Assembly (NCBI RefSeq): GCF_015295825.1
Contig: NZ_DVEH01000010.1
Location: 36,224 to 100,223 of the forward strand
DNA: 64,000 nucleotides
From: Thermosynechococcus sp. M98_K2018_005
GTDB lineage: Bacteria > Cyanobacteriota > Cyanobacteriia > Thermosynechococcales > Thermosynechococcaceae
Reading direction: 5' to 3'
This document shows positions 55,249 to 64,000 of the stretch, in pieces (within the stretch, counting starts at the first letter, position 1; each line of letters opens with the position of its first letter). The translations under genes were made by a program, and so were the position numbers. The notes under the pieces are model-generated. The model made no database searches. It was given only the letters and a program-made list of their open reading frames with translations, and was not told where the DNA came from.

Positions 55249-56187
55249 ATGAGAGTCGTCGTAACCGGTGCTACTGGGTTTGTCGGGCAACAGGTCATCA
55301 GGGTCCTGAGCGATCGCGGCGATCACGTGGTTGCTCTAGTGCGCTCTCCGGCGAAAGCCGCCAAGCAATTCGCTGGCATTCGCCATGTTGAATGGGTGGG
55401 CTACACCCCCAAAGCCGCCGCGGACTGGTTTGCTGCCCTTGAGGGGGCGGATGCGGTGATTAACCTAGCGGGTGAACCCCTAGCCAATGGCCGTTGGACA
55501 GCTCAGCGCAAGCAAGAGATTTATGAGAGTCGCGTGGTGGGGACGCAGCAGTTGGTGCAGGCGATCGCCCAATGTCAACAGCGACCGCAGGTGTTGGTCT
55601 CCACCTCTGCGATTGGCTACTACGGCACTAGCGATACAGAAACATTTGTCGAAACCCATGCAGCGGGAAATGATTTTCTAGCCAAGGTCTGTAGGGACTG
55701 GGAAGCGGCTGCCCAAGGGGTAACGGATTTAGGGGTGCGGTTAGTGATTCTCCGTTTTGGCATTGTCCTCGGCGAGCAGGGGGCGCTGGCCAAGCTCCTA
55801 TTGCCCTTTCAGTTATATCTAGGGGGTCCCCTGGGCTCGGGTCAGCAGTGGTTCTCGTGGATCCATCAGCAGGACTTAGTGCGCCTGATTCTGACCGCAG
55901 TGGATCAAGTGGGCATGCAGGGGGTTTACAATGCCACCGCCCCAGAGCCCCTGAGGATGGCCGACTTTTGCCGTGTATTAGGAGAGGTGACGCAACGCCC
56001 CTCGTGGCTGCCTGTGCCAGCCCCCGTCCTCCAACTGCTGCTAGGGGAAGGCGCCGATGTGGTGCTCAAGGGGCAGCGGGTCTTACCGGAGCGGACGCTG
56101 GCTACGGGCTTTCAATTTGACTACCCCAACGCCAAGGCGGCTCTAATCAACCTCCTCAAACCACGATATACTGATGATTCCCGCTAG
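55249..56187 (+). CDS. TIGR01777/YfcH-family NAD-dependent epimerase
   Basis: A short-chain-dehydrogenase-like protein of 312 residues. Nucleotide-binding TGATGFVGQQV at 6-16; AVINLAGEPLANGRWTAQRKQEIYESR and the active-site SAIGYYG, then PFQLYLGGPLGSGQQWFSWIHQQDLVRL, are the TIGR01777 signature, with an extra C-terminal DUF1731-type region. The plant and cyanobacterial homologue (GC1/SulA-like) influences plastid or cell division. The catalytic reaction is unknown. Confidence 0.9.
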   Translation: MRVVVTGATGFVGQQVIRVLSDRGDHVVALVRSPAKAAKQFAGIRHVEWVGYTPKAAADWFAALEGADAVINLAGEPLANGRWTAQRKQEIYESRVVGTQQLVQAIAQCQQRPQVLVSTSAIGYYGTSDTETFVETHAAGNDFLAKVCRDWEAAAQGVTDLGVRLVILRFGIVLGEQGALAKLLLPFQLYLGGPLGSGQQWFSWIHQQDLVRLILTAVDQVGMQGVYNATAPEPLRMADFCRVLGEVTQRPSWLPVPAPVLQLLLGEGADVVLKGQRVLPERTLATGFQFDYPNAKAALINLLKPRYTDDSR

Positions 56188-56198
56188 TTTTGTGCAAC

Positions 56199-56537
56199 AT
56201 GGTGGAATTGACCCCCGCAGCCATTCAAGAGTTGGAACGTCTCCAAGCCCACGGCGTCAGTCGAGGCCAAGCAGCCATTCTGCGGATTCAGGTGCAACCC
56301 AGTGAGTGCAGTGACTGGCGCTATGATCTTGCCCTTGTGACCGAACCCGAGCCAGCGGATTTGCTCACCCAGTCCCAAGGCTGGACGATCGCGATCGCGG
56401 CTGAAGCGGCTGAGATGTTGCGGGGGTTGCGGGTGGATTATATCGAAGACTTAATGGGGGGCGCTTTTCGCTTCCACAATCCCAATGCCAGTCAAACTTG
56501 TGGCTGTGGCATGGCCTTTCGGGTGAGCGGATCGTAG
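56199..56537 (+). CDS. IscA/HesB-family iron-sulfur assembly protein
   Basis: A protein of 112 residues. Three cysteines match the A-type carrier pattern: Cys37 (SECSDWRYDL) and Cys101/Cys103 (QTCGCGMAF). The central DYIEDLMGGAFRFHNPNA is conserved. The ATG at 56199 is chosen over a TTG at 56190. It lies 11 bases after the epimerase gene and 15 before aroC. The first cysteine context departs from GGCSG, so partner specificity may differ from SufA. Confidence 0.88.
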   Translation: MVELTPAAIQELERLQAHGVSRGQAAILRIQVQPSECSDWRYDLALVTEPEPADLLTQSQGWTIAIAAEAAEMLRGLRVDYIEDLMGGAFRFHNPNASQTCGCGMAFRVSGS

Positions 56538-56552
56538 GTTTCAGAAATTACT

Positions 56553-57644
56553 ATGGGCAATACGTTTGGGCATCTATTTCGCGTCACCACGTTTGGTGAA
56601 TCCCACGGGGGCGGTGTGGGGGTGGTGGTGGATGGCTGCCCTCCTCGCTTGGAGCTATCGGAAGCGGATATTCAAAAGGAACTGGACCGCCGCCGCCCTG
56701 GCCAAAGTCGTCTCACGACCCCTCGCCAAGAGAGCGATCGCTGTGAAATTCTCTCCGGCGTCTTTGAGGGCAAAACCCTCGGCACGCCCATTGCCATCTT
56801 GGTGCGCAACAAGGACACTCGCCCCGAAGATTATGCCGAAATGGCACAGGTCTATCGTCCCTCCCATGCGGATGCCACCTATGACGGTAAATATGGGATT
56901 CGTAACTGGCAAGGGGGTGGGCGTTCCTCGGCACGGGAAACCATTGGGCGGGTTGCAGCGGGGGCGATCGCCCGCAAAATTCTGGCTCAAGTCGCTGGCA
57001 CTGAAATCATCGCCTACGTCAAGCGGGTCAAGGACATTGAAGCCGTTGTTGATCCTGATACCGTGGAAGCGGCTGCCGTTGAGGCCAATATCATGCGCTG
57101 TCCCGATGCCGTCACCGCCGAAAAGATGATTGCCCTTGTGGATGAGGTGCGGCGGCAGGCCAACTCCATTGGCGGCGTCATTGAGTGTGTGGTTCGCAAC
57201 GTGCCTGTCGGTCTGGGCTCCCCCGTCTTTGACAAACTGGAAGCAGATCTGGCTAAGGGGGTGATGTCGCTACCCGCGAGTAAGGGCTTTGAAATTGGCT
57301 CCGGCTTTGCCGGTACCCTGCTCACGGGTCAAGAGCACAACGACGAGTTCTACACCGATGAACAGGGGCGAATTCGCACCCGCACCAACCGCTCCGGGGG
57401 GGTTCAGGGGGGCATCTCCAATGGCGAAAACATTATTTTGCGGGTAGCCTTTAAGCCCACCGCCACCATTGGCCAAGCCCAGAAAACCGTCAACCAAGCA
57501 GGCGAGGAAACAATTTTAGCAGCAAAAGGGCGGCATGATCCCTGTGTGTTACCGCGAGCAGTGCCGATGGTCGAGGCAATGGTGTCTTTGGTTCTCTGTG
57601 ACCATCTGCTACGGGATCATGCCCAGTGTCATCTGCTGTTTTAG
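56553..57644 (+). CDS. aroC: chorismate synthase
   Basis: Last common step of the shikimate pathway; FMN-dependent. The protein has 363 residues. Signatures: [18 protein letters not shown](GG) at the start, [16 protein letters not shown] (about 47-62), the [21 protein letters not shown] region (124-144), and the C-terminal [18 protein letters not shown] with catalytic His/Asp. Complete. Stop shares four bases (TTAG) with the stop of the convergent Bax-inhibitor-1 gene. Confidence 0.98.
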   Translation: MGNTFGHLFRVTTFGESHGGGVGVVVDGCPPRLELSEADIQKELDRRRPGQSRLTTPRQESDRCEILSGVFEGKTLGTPIAILVRNKDTRPEDYAEMAQVYRPSHADATYDGKYGIRNWQGGGRSSARETIGRVAAGAIARKILAQVAGTEIIAYVKRVKDIEAVVDPDTVEAAAVEANIMRCPDAVTAEKMIALVDEVRRQANSIGGVIECVVRNVPVGLGSPVFDKLEADLAKGVMSLPASKGFEIGSGFAGTLLTGQEHNDEFYTDEQGRIRTRTNRSGGVQGGISNGENIILRVAFKPTATIGQAQKTVNQAGEETILAAKGRHDPCVLPRAVPMVEAMVSLVLCDHLLRDHAQCHLLF

Positions 57645-58363
57645 CGACTGCGATTGAGGGCAATCAGTAACCGCAGGATAAAGATAAACAGGTTGATGTA
57701 GGTCAAGTACATCGAAAGGGCAGCAGAGAGATACTGATCATCGCGGTAGGTACGGGGCAGCACAAAGAAATCCACCACCGCAGCCCCCACAAAGAGCACG
57801 ACACCAATGCCCGAAATTGCAATTTCCAGAAACGTGGGCGTAAAGACACCAAAGACGCTAAAGATCAACTGGAGAACCAGCACCACCAGCAGAGCAATAA
57901 TCCCCAGTCGTACCGTTTTGGCAAGGGCAAAGCCATCGCGTTCCGAGAGATTGGAACCAATGGGACTAGCGGCCATAAACGTGATGCCACAGCCCCCAGC
58001 GGCAATGATAATGCCCATAATACCCACGGTACTGAGGGCAACATAAATCAAACCCGAAAGGGTATAGCCCGACAGCAGGCTGTAGGTGGCCAACAGTGGC
58101 AGTGCCAACCCATTATTCCCTTTGCGAGCGGCTCCCTGGGCCACAAAAAAGAGTACAAGTTCAGCAATAATGGCCACAATAAACGTGGGCATGAAGAGTT
58201 GGGGCGCAGCAGCAAGCACGCCCAGACCACCCCAGCTCCCCACCGCCGTCAAGACGAGGCCACCACCCAAAAAGGGTAGGGCATTGCGAATAACATTGGG
58301 ACCAACGATCGCATGACTGCGCGCCTCGCGAATCGCATCTTGAAAGTTACTGGTACTACTCAC
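57641..58363 (-). CDS. Bax inhibitor-1/YccA family membrane protein
   Basis: A protein of 240 residues from a GTG at 58363, chosen because GGAGG lies six bases upstream; the longer frame to 58558 enters the murI end. Seven hydrophobic segments are visible. Family landmarks: [17 protein letters not shown], the [40 protein letters not shown]-terminal region with its conserved aspartates. BI-1 proteins conduct calcium or protons in a pH-dependent way; the bacterial role is uncertain. Confidence 0.92.
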   Translation of the reverse strand: MSSTSNFQDAIREARSHAIVGPNVIRNALPFLGGGLVLTAVGSWGGLGVLAAAPQLFMPTFIVAIIAELVLFFVAQGAARKGNNGLALPLLATYSLLSGYTLSGLIYVALSTVGIMGIIIAAGGCGITFMAASPIGSNLSERDGFALAKTVRLGIIALLVVLVLQLIFSVFGVFTPTFLEIAISGIGVVLFVGAAVVDFFVLPRTYRDDQYLSAALSMYLTYINLFIFILRLLIALNRSR

Positions 58364-58440
58364 GGGAATCCTCCAAGGGGGGTGAATAGACAACACAGCC
58401 AAATAGCATAGTTTTATTGTGCCAAAATTCCCAAGGGCAC

Positions 58441-59334
58441 CTAGCTGGCAACAACCACGGAGACCTCTGGTGGCGGGGCGGTTATCTCTAATAGCGGATA
58501 GAATTGGGTTAAAACACTCAAGGATAGATGTTCCACCGTTGGGTAGTATCCCAGCCATTGGCTGGCTAATTGGGCAAACTGTTCGGGTATCCCACTGACA
58601 TAAAATTGCACTTGGCCTTGGGGGCAGGGAGTCGCTAAATTCATGGCCTCTAGTTTGCGCACTGTTGCATGGGCAACCGCATGGGCAGGATCAAGGTGAT
58701 GAACCGGTGCGGGCAAATACTGCTCAATCACGTGGCGCAGATGGGGGTAATGGGTGCAACCATAAATGAGGGTATCGGGGTCAAAGTCAACTAGGGGTCT
58801 TAGGGTCTGACGAACAATGCGATGGACACGATCGCCCTCTAGGCAATTGCTTTCCACAAGGGGGACAAACTCAGGGCAAGCCACTTGGGCGATCGCCACC
58901 GTGGGTGAGAGTTCCTGAAGTGCCCGGGCATAGGCACCACTTTTGACAGTTGCGGGGGTGGCAATGACGCCAATGCGCTTTCCCCGCGTGACCGCCATTT
59001 TAGCAGCGGGGACAATCAAACCAAGGATCGGAAAGGGAAACTCACTGCGGACCTGTGTCAAGGCAAGAGCCGAACTGGTATTGCAGGCCATTACCGCCAT
59101 CTTCACGCCGTGGGAATGCATCCAGGTTAGAATCTCCCGCACATATTGGAGAATTTCACCGCGGCGACGAGTTCCATAGGGCAACCGTGCCGTATCACCA
59201 AAGTAGAGAAACGATTCTTGGGGTAAAAGGCTTTGGAGTGCCTGTAAAACCGTTAGGCCACCCACCCCACTGTCAAACACGCCAATCGCTCCCAGAGGAT
59301 TGAGCCCTAGGGATGTCTTGTGCCAGTTGTCCAC
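58441..59334 (-). CDS. murI: glutamate racemase
   Basis: Provides D-glutamate for peptidoglycan. The protein has 297 residues from a GTG at 59334 with CGAGG five bases upstream. The N-terminal GAIGVFDSGVGGLTVLQAL and FGDTARLPYGTR are conserved. Both catalytic cysteines are present: Cys84 in MACNTSSA and Cys193 in YGCTHYPHL. A second copy of the intergenic repeat lies about 75 bases upstream of its start. Confidence 0.97.
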   Translation of the reverse strand: MDNWHKTSLGLNPLGAIGVFDSGVGGLTVLQALQSLLPQESFLYFGDTARLPYGTRRRGEILQYVREILTWMHSHGVKMAVMACNTSSALALTQVRSEFPFPILGLIVPAAKMAVTRGKRIGVIATPATVKSGAYARALQELSPTVAIAQVACPEFVPLVESNCLEGDRVHRIVRQTLRPLVDFDPDTLIYGCTHYPHLRHVIEQYLPAPVHHLDPAHAVAHATVRKLEAMNLATPCPQGQVQFYVSGIPEQFAQLASQWLGYYPTVEHLSLSVLTQFYPLLEITAPPPEVSVVVAS

Positions 59335-59408
59335 TCGAACCTCGACCTCACACCAACAAAAATGAGATTGCCCCGTTCAGAAAGAGGGCAACCACAGCCA
59401 ATCTAACG

Positions 59409-59480
59409 CCCTTTTCACAGGGATGAAACACGCTGCAAACCGTGAGATTCCCTTGATGGACTCTAGGTCTTAGGAAAGGG
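59409..59480. repeat. intergenic repeat element, copy 2
   Basis: Begins GCCCTTTTCACAGGGATGA, with the same CCCT/AGGG six-base-loop hairpin and following AACAC as copy 1 at 41059, and ends with TCTTAGGAAAGGG. The middle is about 20 bases shorter than in copy 1. Boundaries are estimated. Confidence 0.5.
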
Positions 59481-59493
59481 CTGTAGTGCCACT

Positions 59494-59510
59494 TTAGCAG
59501 GTTTTGCTAA
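59494..59510. repeat. hairpin between murI and alr
   Basis: TTAGCA and TGCTAA form a perfect six-base-pair stem around a five-base loop, about 120 bases before the alr start. It could be an operator or an RNA hairpin. It is not followed by a U-tract on the plus strand. Confidence 0.4.
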
Positions 59511-59630
59511 GAACCGAATGATTGACGCTAAGACCGAACATAGAGTGCTATACATTGAATCACAGAGCACCCGTGGTTGTAAGTTTTGTCACCCCCTGCC
59601 GGGGATTATGGTGTGAGGATAGGAAAAACA

Positions 59631-60782
59631 ATGCTCAGTCAGGAACAGCTCACCCGTTCCCATGAGTGTGAGCGTGCGTGGATTGAAATTGATTTAGCGG
59701 CCTTGGCAGCCAATACCCAACATCTTCGCCAGTGGCTGGCACCAACCACGGAACTTTTAGCCGTGGTGAAAGCAGATGCCTATGGTCATGGCGCCCTCAC
59801 GGTGGCACAGACGGTTTTAGCCCACGGCGCAACTTGGCTCGGGGTGGCAACGATTCCCGAAGGGATTGCTCTACGGCAGGCGGGGATTACAGCGCCAATT
59901 TTGGTCTTGGGATCCGTCAATTTGCCCGTGCAGGTGCAGATGATGGCCGAGTGGCAACTCCAGCCCACCCTCTCTACACCCAAGCAAGCCCTGATTTTCT
60001 CTGACTACGCCGATCATCTGCGGGAACCCCTTGATGTCCATTTGATGATTGATACAGGCATGTCTCGCTTGGGCTGTCCGTGGCAGGATGCAGTGGGTTT
60101 TGTGCAGTTTGTGCAGCGGCTACCTCACCTGCGTATCCAAGGCATTTACTCCCACTTTGCTAGTGCTGATGACCCTGACCCCAGTTTGATGCGGCAGCAG
60201 CAGGCCTATTTTGAGCAGGTGTGCCAAGACCTTGCCTCCCTTGGGTTGGGGTCGGTACGGCGTCACATGGCCAATTCAGCAGCCACCTTGGCCAATCGCA
60301 GTAGCCACTATGACATGGTGCGCATTGGTTTGAGTCTCTACGGCGTGTATCCTGCCCCCCATTTACGGGATGTGGTGCCGCTGCGACCAGTCATGCAAGT
60401 GCGATCGCGCATTACCCTATTGAAAGAGATTCCTGCCCATACGGGCATTAGCTATGGCCACCAATTCATTGCCCCGAAAGCGATGAAAATTGCTGTTGTT
60501 GGCATTGGCTACGCCGATGGGGTGCCCCGCCTTCTTTCCAACAAGCTCGAAGTTCTAGTCCAGGGACAACGGGTGCGCCAAGTGGGGGCAATTACGATGG
60601 ATCAACTAATGATTGATGTCAGTGACATTGATGGCTTGCAAGAGGGAGATGTCGTTACGCTCCTAGGCGAAGATGGCGAGGACCGACTAACCGTAGAGAC
60701 TTGGGCGGACACCCTAGGCACAATTACTTGGGAAATTCTCTGCGGCTTCAAGAACCGCTTGCCGCGTATTCCCGTGTCCTAA
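59631..60782 (+). CDS. alr: alanine racemase
   Basis: PLP enzyme making D-alanine for the cell wall. The protein has 383 residues from the ATG at 59631 (an in-frame ATG at 59586 adds an atypical 15 residues). The PLP lysine lies in AVVKADAYGHGA, HLMIDTGMSRLGCPW and MANSAATLANRSSHYDMVRIGLSLYG are conserved, and the catalytic tyrosine is in GISYGHQFIA. MurI and Alr are divergently placed here, both feeding peptidoglycan synthesis. Confidence 0.97.
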   Translation: MLSQEQLTRSHECERAWIEIDLAALAANTQHLRQWLAPTTELLAVVKADAYGHGALTVAQTVLAHGATWLGVATIPEGIALRQAGITAPILVLGSVNLPVQVQMMAEWQLQPTLSTPKQALIFSDYADHLREPLDVHLMIDTGMSRLGCPWQDAVGFVQFVQRLPHLRIQGIYSHFASADDPDPSLMRQQQAYFEQVCQDLASLGLGSVRRHMANSAATLANRSSHYDMVRIGLSLYGVYPAPHLRDVVPLRPVMQVRSRITLLKEIPAHTGISYGHQFIAPKAMKIAVVGIGYADGVPRLLSNKLEVLVQGQRVRQVGAITMDQLMIDVSDIDGLQEGDVVTLLGEDGEDRLTVETWADTLGTITWEILCGFKNRLPRIPVS

Positions 60783-60788
60783 ATTTTG

Positions 60789-61238
60789 CTACTCTCCTTC
60801 AGGGGTGAGTTGGCCAATGTCCTCAAACCAGAGCTGGGGATGCTGCGTAATAAAGTCCCGCATTAACTGCTGGCATTGCTCCAAGTTCAAATCAATCACC
60901 TCAACGCCGTGGGCTTCCATGAACTCCCGCGCCCCCGGAAAGGTCTGGGATTCACCAGCAATGACTTTTTTGATGCCAAACTGCACCACAGCACCCGCAC
61001 AGAGATAGCAGGGCATCAAGGTTGAGTAGAGCACCGTATCCTCGTAGCGACCGATGCGACCCGCATTGGCTAGACAGTCAATCTCCGCATGCAGAATCGG
61101 ACTGCCCCGCTGCACCCGTTGGTTGTGACCGCGACCAATGATTTGGCCATTGCGCACCAAGACCGAGCCAATGGGAATGCCACCTTCTCTGAGTCCTTGT
61201 TCTGCTTCGGCGATCGCCGCCGCCATAAATTCATCCAT
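60789..61238 (-). CDS. nucleoside/nucleobase deaminase (cytosine-deaminase-like)
   Basis: Zinc deaminase of 149 residues from MDEFMAAAIAEAEQGLREGGIPIGS (ATG at 61238). The zinc and proton-shuttle motif is HAEIDCL (His and Glu), with the second half PCYLCAGAVVQFGIKKVIAGE. The sequence is closest by eye to yeast-type cytosine deaminase rather than tRNA adenosine deaminase TadA, but guanine deaminase is possible. It converges with alr, six bases apart. Confidence 0.87.
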   Translation of the reverse strand: MDEFMAAAIAEAEQGLREGGIPIGSVLVRNGQIIGRGHNQRVQRGSPILHAEIDCLANAGRIGRYEDTVLYSTLMPCYLCAGAVVQFGIKKVIAGESQTFPGAREFMEAHGVEVIDLNLEQCQQLMRDFITQHPQLWFEDIGQLTPEGE

Positions 61239-61341
61239 AAGTGTATGCTTGAGCAAACGTTCATTCCTAGTAAACATCTTTTGTTGAATCGGTGTCTAGT
61301 CTTGATATGATGCAAGCCAGAATCTGGGGGTGTGAGTGTCC

Positions 61342-62421
61342 ATGATCAAGTTTTTAGTAACGGGTGGGGGTGGTTTTATTGGCGCCAACTTTTTGCGCTT
61401 AGCCCTTACGGAAGGCTGGGGGGCGGTGCTCAACCTTGATAAAGTGACCTATGCCTGTCACCCCGGCACCTTGGCTATGCTAGAGCAATTGCCCAATTAT
61501 CAATTTGTGAAAGGAGATGTGGGCGATCGCCCCCTCGTTCAAGAGCTATTACAAACCTTTCAGCCCGATGCAGTTATTCACTTTGCTGCTGAAAGTCATG
61601 TCGATCGCTCCATCAATAGTCCCCAAGACTTTATCCAAACCAATGTTGTCGGCACCGCCAATCTCCTAGAAGAGGTCAAAACCTACTGGCAACAGTTACC
61701 CTCTAGTGCCCAAGAGCAGTTTCGCTTCATTCACATTTCCACCGATGAAGTCTATGGTAGCCTTGGCCCTGAGGATCCGCCCTTCCGGGAAGACACCCCC
61801 TATGCCCCCAACAGCCCCTATGCCGCTTCAAAGGCCGCCTCAGATCACCTTGTGCGTGCCTACCACCACACCTACGGCCTGCCCACCCTGACAACCAATT
61901 GCTCCAATAACTACGGCCCCTACCAGTTCCCCGAAAAACTGATTCCCCTGACGATCTGCCAAGCCCTGGCGGGGCAACCGCTACCCATTTATGGCGATGG
62001 TCAAAATGTGCGGGACTGGCTCTACGTTGAAGATCACTGCCGCGCGGTCTATACCGTCTGGCAAAAGGGTCAGGTGGGTGAAACCTACAACATTGGCGGC
62101 AACTGCGAAAAGCCCAACCTTGAGGTCGTGCAAACCCTCTGTGATCTGCTGCAAACCCTTGTGCCTCGGTCTGATTTGAATTACCGCAGCTTGATTACCT
62201 TTGTGAGCGATCGCCCCGGCCACGATCGCCGCTACGCCATTGATGCCTGCAAAATCCAACGGGAACTGGGGTGGCAACCCCAAGAAACCTTCAGCAGTGG
62301 CCTCGAAAAAACCGTGCAGTGGTATCTTGCCCATCAAGATTGGGTGGAAGCGGCGCGCACCGCCGACTACAGTGCTTGGCTAACAACCAACTATGGCAGT
62401 CTCTTAACCCCTTGCCCATGA
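61342..62421 (+). CDS. rfbB: dTDP-glucose 4,6-dehydratase
   Basis: Second step of dTDP-L-rhamnose synthesis. An extended short-chain dehydrogenase of 359 residues: NAD motif [17 protein letters not shown] at about 6-22, [24 protein letters not shown], the YxxxK pair in [17 protein letters not shown], and [19 protein letters not shown]. The ATG at 62421-overlapping junction (ATGA) couples it to rfbA. Start at 61342 chosen over a GTG two codons upstream. Confidence 0.96.
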   Translation: MIKFLVTGGGGFIGANFLRLALTEGWGAVLNLDKVTYACHPGTLAMLEQLPNYQFVKGDVGDRPLVQELLQTFQPDAVIHFAAESHVDRSINSPQDFIQTNVVGTANLLEEVKTYWQQLPSSAQEQFRFIHISTDEVYGSLGPEDPPFREDTPYAPNSPYAASKAASDHLVRAYHHTYGLPTLTTNCSNNYGPYQFPEKLIPLTICQALAGQPLPIYGDGQNVRDWLYVEDHCRAVYTVWQKGQVGETYNIGGNCEKPNLEVVQTLCDLLQTLVPRSDLNYRSLITFVSDRPGHDRRYAIDACKIQRELGWQPQETFSSGLEKTVQWYLAHQDWVEAARTADYSAWLTTNYGSLLTPCP

Positions 62422-63329
62422 AAGGAATTATCTTGGCGGGTGGGTCTGGAACCCGCCTCTATCCCCTAACGCAGGTGGTCAGTAAACAACTGATGCCCAT
62501 CTACGATAAGCCGATGATTTACTATCCCCTCTCAATTTTGATGTTGGCGGGGATTCGAGAGATTCTCATTATTTCTACCCCAGAGCACCTCTACCTTTTT
62601 GAGAAGCTTCTGGGGAATGGTCATCAGTGGGGCTTATCCCTCAGCTATTGTGTGCAGCCTCAGCCCAATGGTCTGGCGGAAGCCTTTATTCTAGGGCGGG
62701 AATTTTTGCAGGGGGAACCCGTCTGCCTCACCCTTGGCGATAATCTTCTCTACGGCCATGATCTTTCCAAGAAGTTGCAACGAGGCGCTCAACTCACCCA
62801 AGGGGCAATGATCTTTGGCTATCGGGTGGCCAATCCGCAGCAATACGGTGTGATTGAGTTTGATGCCAGCGGCCGCGTCCTCGGCATTGAGGAAAAGCCA
62901 GCGGTACCCAAGTCCAACTATGCTGTGCCGGGGATATATTTCTATGACCATCAGGTGTGCGATCTGGCAGCCCAACTGCAACCGTCAGCTCGGGGAGAAC
63001 TGGAAATCACCGACCTCAACCGCCTTTACCTCGAACAGGGACAACTGCGGGTGGAATTGCTCGGACGCGGCTATGCGTGGTTAGATACGGGTACCCATGA
63101 TCTGCTGCAACAGGCCAGTAGCTTCATTCGCACCCTTGAGGAGCGGCAGGGGGTCAAAATTGCCTGCTTAGAGGAAATTGCCCTGCATCAGGGCTACATT
63201 ACCCCAGAGCAACTTTATGAACTCGCCCAACCCTTGCGCAAAAGTAGCTACGGCCAATATCTCTTGCAGGTGTGGGCAGAAGTCACTGGAGGCATTCATG
63301 CTCAAGGTAGAACCGCTGGCGATCGCTGA
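62418..63329 (+). CDS. rfbA: glucose-1-phosphate thymidylyltransferase
   Basis: First step of dTDP-rhamnose synthesis: makes dTDP-glucose. The protein has 303 residues, slightly longer than usual because of a tail. Start [19 protein letters not shown] overlaps the rfbB stop (ATGA). [32 protein letters not shown] and the VIEFD, EEKP and [13 protein letters not shown] motifs are all present. Its 3' end overlaps rfbC by 32 bases. Confidence 0.96.
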   Translation: MKGIILAGGSGTRLYPLTQVVSKQLMPIYDKPMIYYPLSILMLAGIREILIISTPEHLYLFEKLLGNGHQWGLSLSYCVQPQPNGLAEAFILGREFLQGEPVCLTLGDNLLYGHDLSKKLQRGAQLTQGAMIFGYRVANPQQYGVIEFDASGRVLGIEEKPAVPKSNYAVPGIYFYDHQVCDLAAQLQPSARGELEITDLNRLYLEQGQLRVELLGRGYAWLDTGTHDLLQQASSFIRTLEERQGVKIACLEEIALHQGYITPEQLYELAQPLRKSSYGQYLLQVWAEVTGGIHAQGRTAGDR

Positions 63330-63846
63330 TATTCTCCTCTTGGAACCCCATGTCTTTCGCGATCAGCGGGGCTTTTTCTTAGAAAGCTTTAATCAACGGG
63401 CTTTTATGGCCGCTACAGGGTTAGACGTGACCTTTGTCCAAGACAATCACTCTGCCTCACAACAGGGCGTGCTACGGGGATTACACTACCAGCATCAACA
63501 GCCCCAAGGCAAACTCATTCGCGTCATCGAAGGAAAAATTTTTGATGTCGCAGTCGATTTACGGCGTTCCTCCCCCACCTGTGGCCAATGGGTAGGTACT
63601 TGGCTCAGTGCAGACACGTTCCAGCAACTGTGGATTCCCCCTGGCTTTGCCCACGGCTTTTGGGTGCAATCAGCCACCGCCCAAGTGCTCTACAAAACAA
63701 CGGACTACTACAATCCGAGGGATGAATATACGCTGTTGTGGAATGATCCAACCGTCAGCATTCAATGGCCGATCGACAGCGAACCCCTCCTTTCTGCCAA
63801 GGATCAGCAGGGCAAGTCTTTTAACGAACTTCCCCTATTCGCTTGA
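63298..63846 (+). CDS. rfbC: dTDP-4-dehydrorhamnose 3,5-epimerase
   Basis: Third step of dTDP-rhamnose synthesis; cupin fold, 182 residues. GGAGG lies five bases before the ATG at 63298, inside the rfbA end. Family motifs: [32 protein letters not shown] (catalytic histidine in LRGLHYQ), [24 protein letters not shown] and YKTTDYYNP with the catalytic tyrosine. The reductase gene rfbD does not follow; psbD comes next on the other strand. Confidence 0.96.
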   Translation: MLKVEPLAIADILLLEPHVFRDQRGFFLESFNQRAFMAATGLDVTFVQDNHSASQQGVLRGLHYQHQQPQGKLIRVIEGKIFDVAVDLRRSSPTCGQWVGTWLSADTFQQLWIPPGFAHGFWVQSATAQVLYKTTDYYNPRDEYTLLWNDPTVSIQWPIDSEPLLSAKDQQGKSFNELPLFA

Positions 63847-63849
63847 GAT

Positions 63850-63878
63850 AAAAAATCCCTCCCCCACTGGAGAGGGAC
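63850..63878 (-). terminator. rho-independent terminator for psbD
   Basis: On the minus strand, TCCCTC pairs with GAGGGA around a loop of about ten bases and is followed by a run of six T. It lies 26 bases after the psbD stop, so it should end the psbD transcript. It may also act weakly for rfbC in the other direction, where no U-tract follows. Confidence 0.8.
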
Positions 63879-63903
63879 ACTCAGACGAGGATACAATTAC
63901 GCC

Positions 63904-64000
<97 letters not shown>

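Noticed and set aside
57641..58558. 305-residue form of the Bax inhibitor-1 protein
   Set aside because: The N-terminal 65 residues run through the end of murI; a GTG with GGAGG at six bases fits the family length.

Overview
The window is chromosomal DNA of a thermophilic unicellular cyanobacterium, most probably Thermosynechococcus. The evidence is gene content (a photosystem II D2 C-terminus, CpcT bilin lyase, Ycf35, a PSII-type S4 protein, NDH-1 CO2-uptake subunits, a BicA-type transporter, PlmA, SyCRP1, DnaK1), the abundance of the cyanobacterial HIP1 octamer GCGATCGC, and a penicillin-binding protein A of the kind described from T. elongatus. Genes are densely packed and nearly all are core housekeeping genes. 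I see no prophage, CRISPR array, tRNA gene or intact insertion sequence.

Layout. 1-4.1 kb: a PstS-type phosphate-binding protein cut by the window edge, with a Pho-box-like array upstream, a nucleophile-less alpha/beta-hydrolase, then YdcF, S4 and a small cyanobacterial protein. 4.1-11.6 kb: rpmI-rplT-lgt, cpcT, a cobA-hemD fusion, an M23 peptidase with a small overlapping upstream ORF, ribD. 11.8-16.6 kb: dnaK1-dnaJ-acyl-CoA-dehydrogenase-like gene-AAG glycosylase on one strand. 16.5-19.1 kb: a BicA-like SulP transporter and a decayed IS605-type tnpB. 19.1-23.9 kb: small and membrane proteins, a DUF2997-Ycf35-ferredoxin cassette and SyCRP1. 24-34.5 kb: a long leftward run from ndhF4-ndhD4-cupB through glyA, a WecA/MraY-type transferase, cinA, a GT9 glycosyltransferase and a GmhB-like phosphatase.

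34.6-43 kb: ggt, a YrdC-family gene, a shortened DUF29 gene, an inositol-phosphatase family gene, proB, plmA, trmJ and PBP-A. PBP-A is followed without a gap by a LivG-type ATPase and a DUF6671 protein. 45-51 kb: gpsA, a SigG-type ECF sigma factor with its anti-sigma partner, cdsA, ald, pheA and RNase P RNA. 51-60 kb: DUF928, a PrxQ-type peroxiredoxin, DUF2996, rimI, an EF-hand transaldolase, a ChuX/HutX-like protein, a YfcH-type epimerase, an IscA-like protein, aroC, a Bax-inhibitor-1 protein and murI. 59.6-64 kb: alr, a nucleoside deaminase, rfbB-rfbA-rfbC and the tail of psbD.

Functional themes are inorganic carbon acquisition (BicA, NDH-1MS'), envelope biogenesis (Lgt, M23, WecA-like, GT9/GmhB, PBP-A, MurI, Alr, dTDP-rhamnose genes) and global regulation (SyCRP1, PlmA, SigG). 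The less ordinary features are a repeated hairpin-bearing intergenic element (41.06 and 59.41 kb), five convergent gene pairs whose stop codons share four bases, a nonsense-truncated DUF29 gene, a tnpB with a deleted middle, and a candidate translationally coupled small ORF before the M23 peptidase. I found no convincing entirely new system. Start codons are my choices from ribosome-binding sites and family lengths and often differ from the longest ORF.
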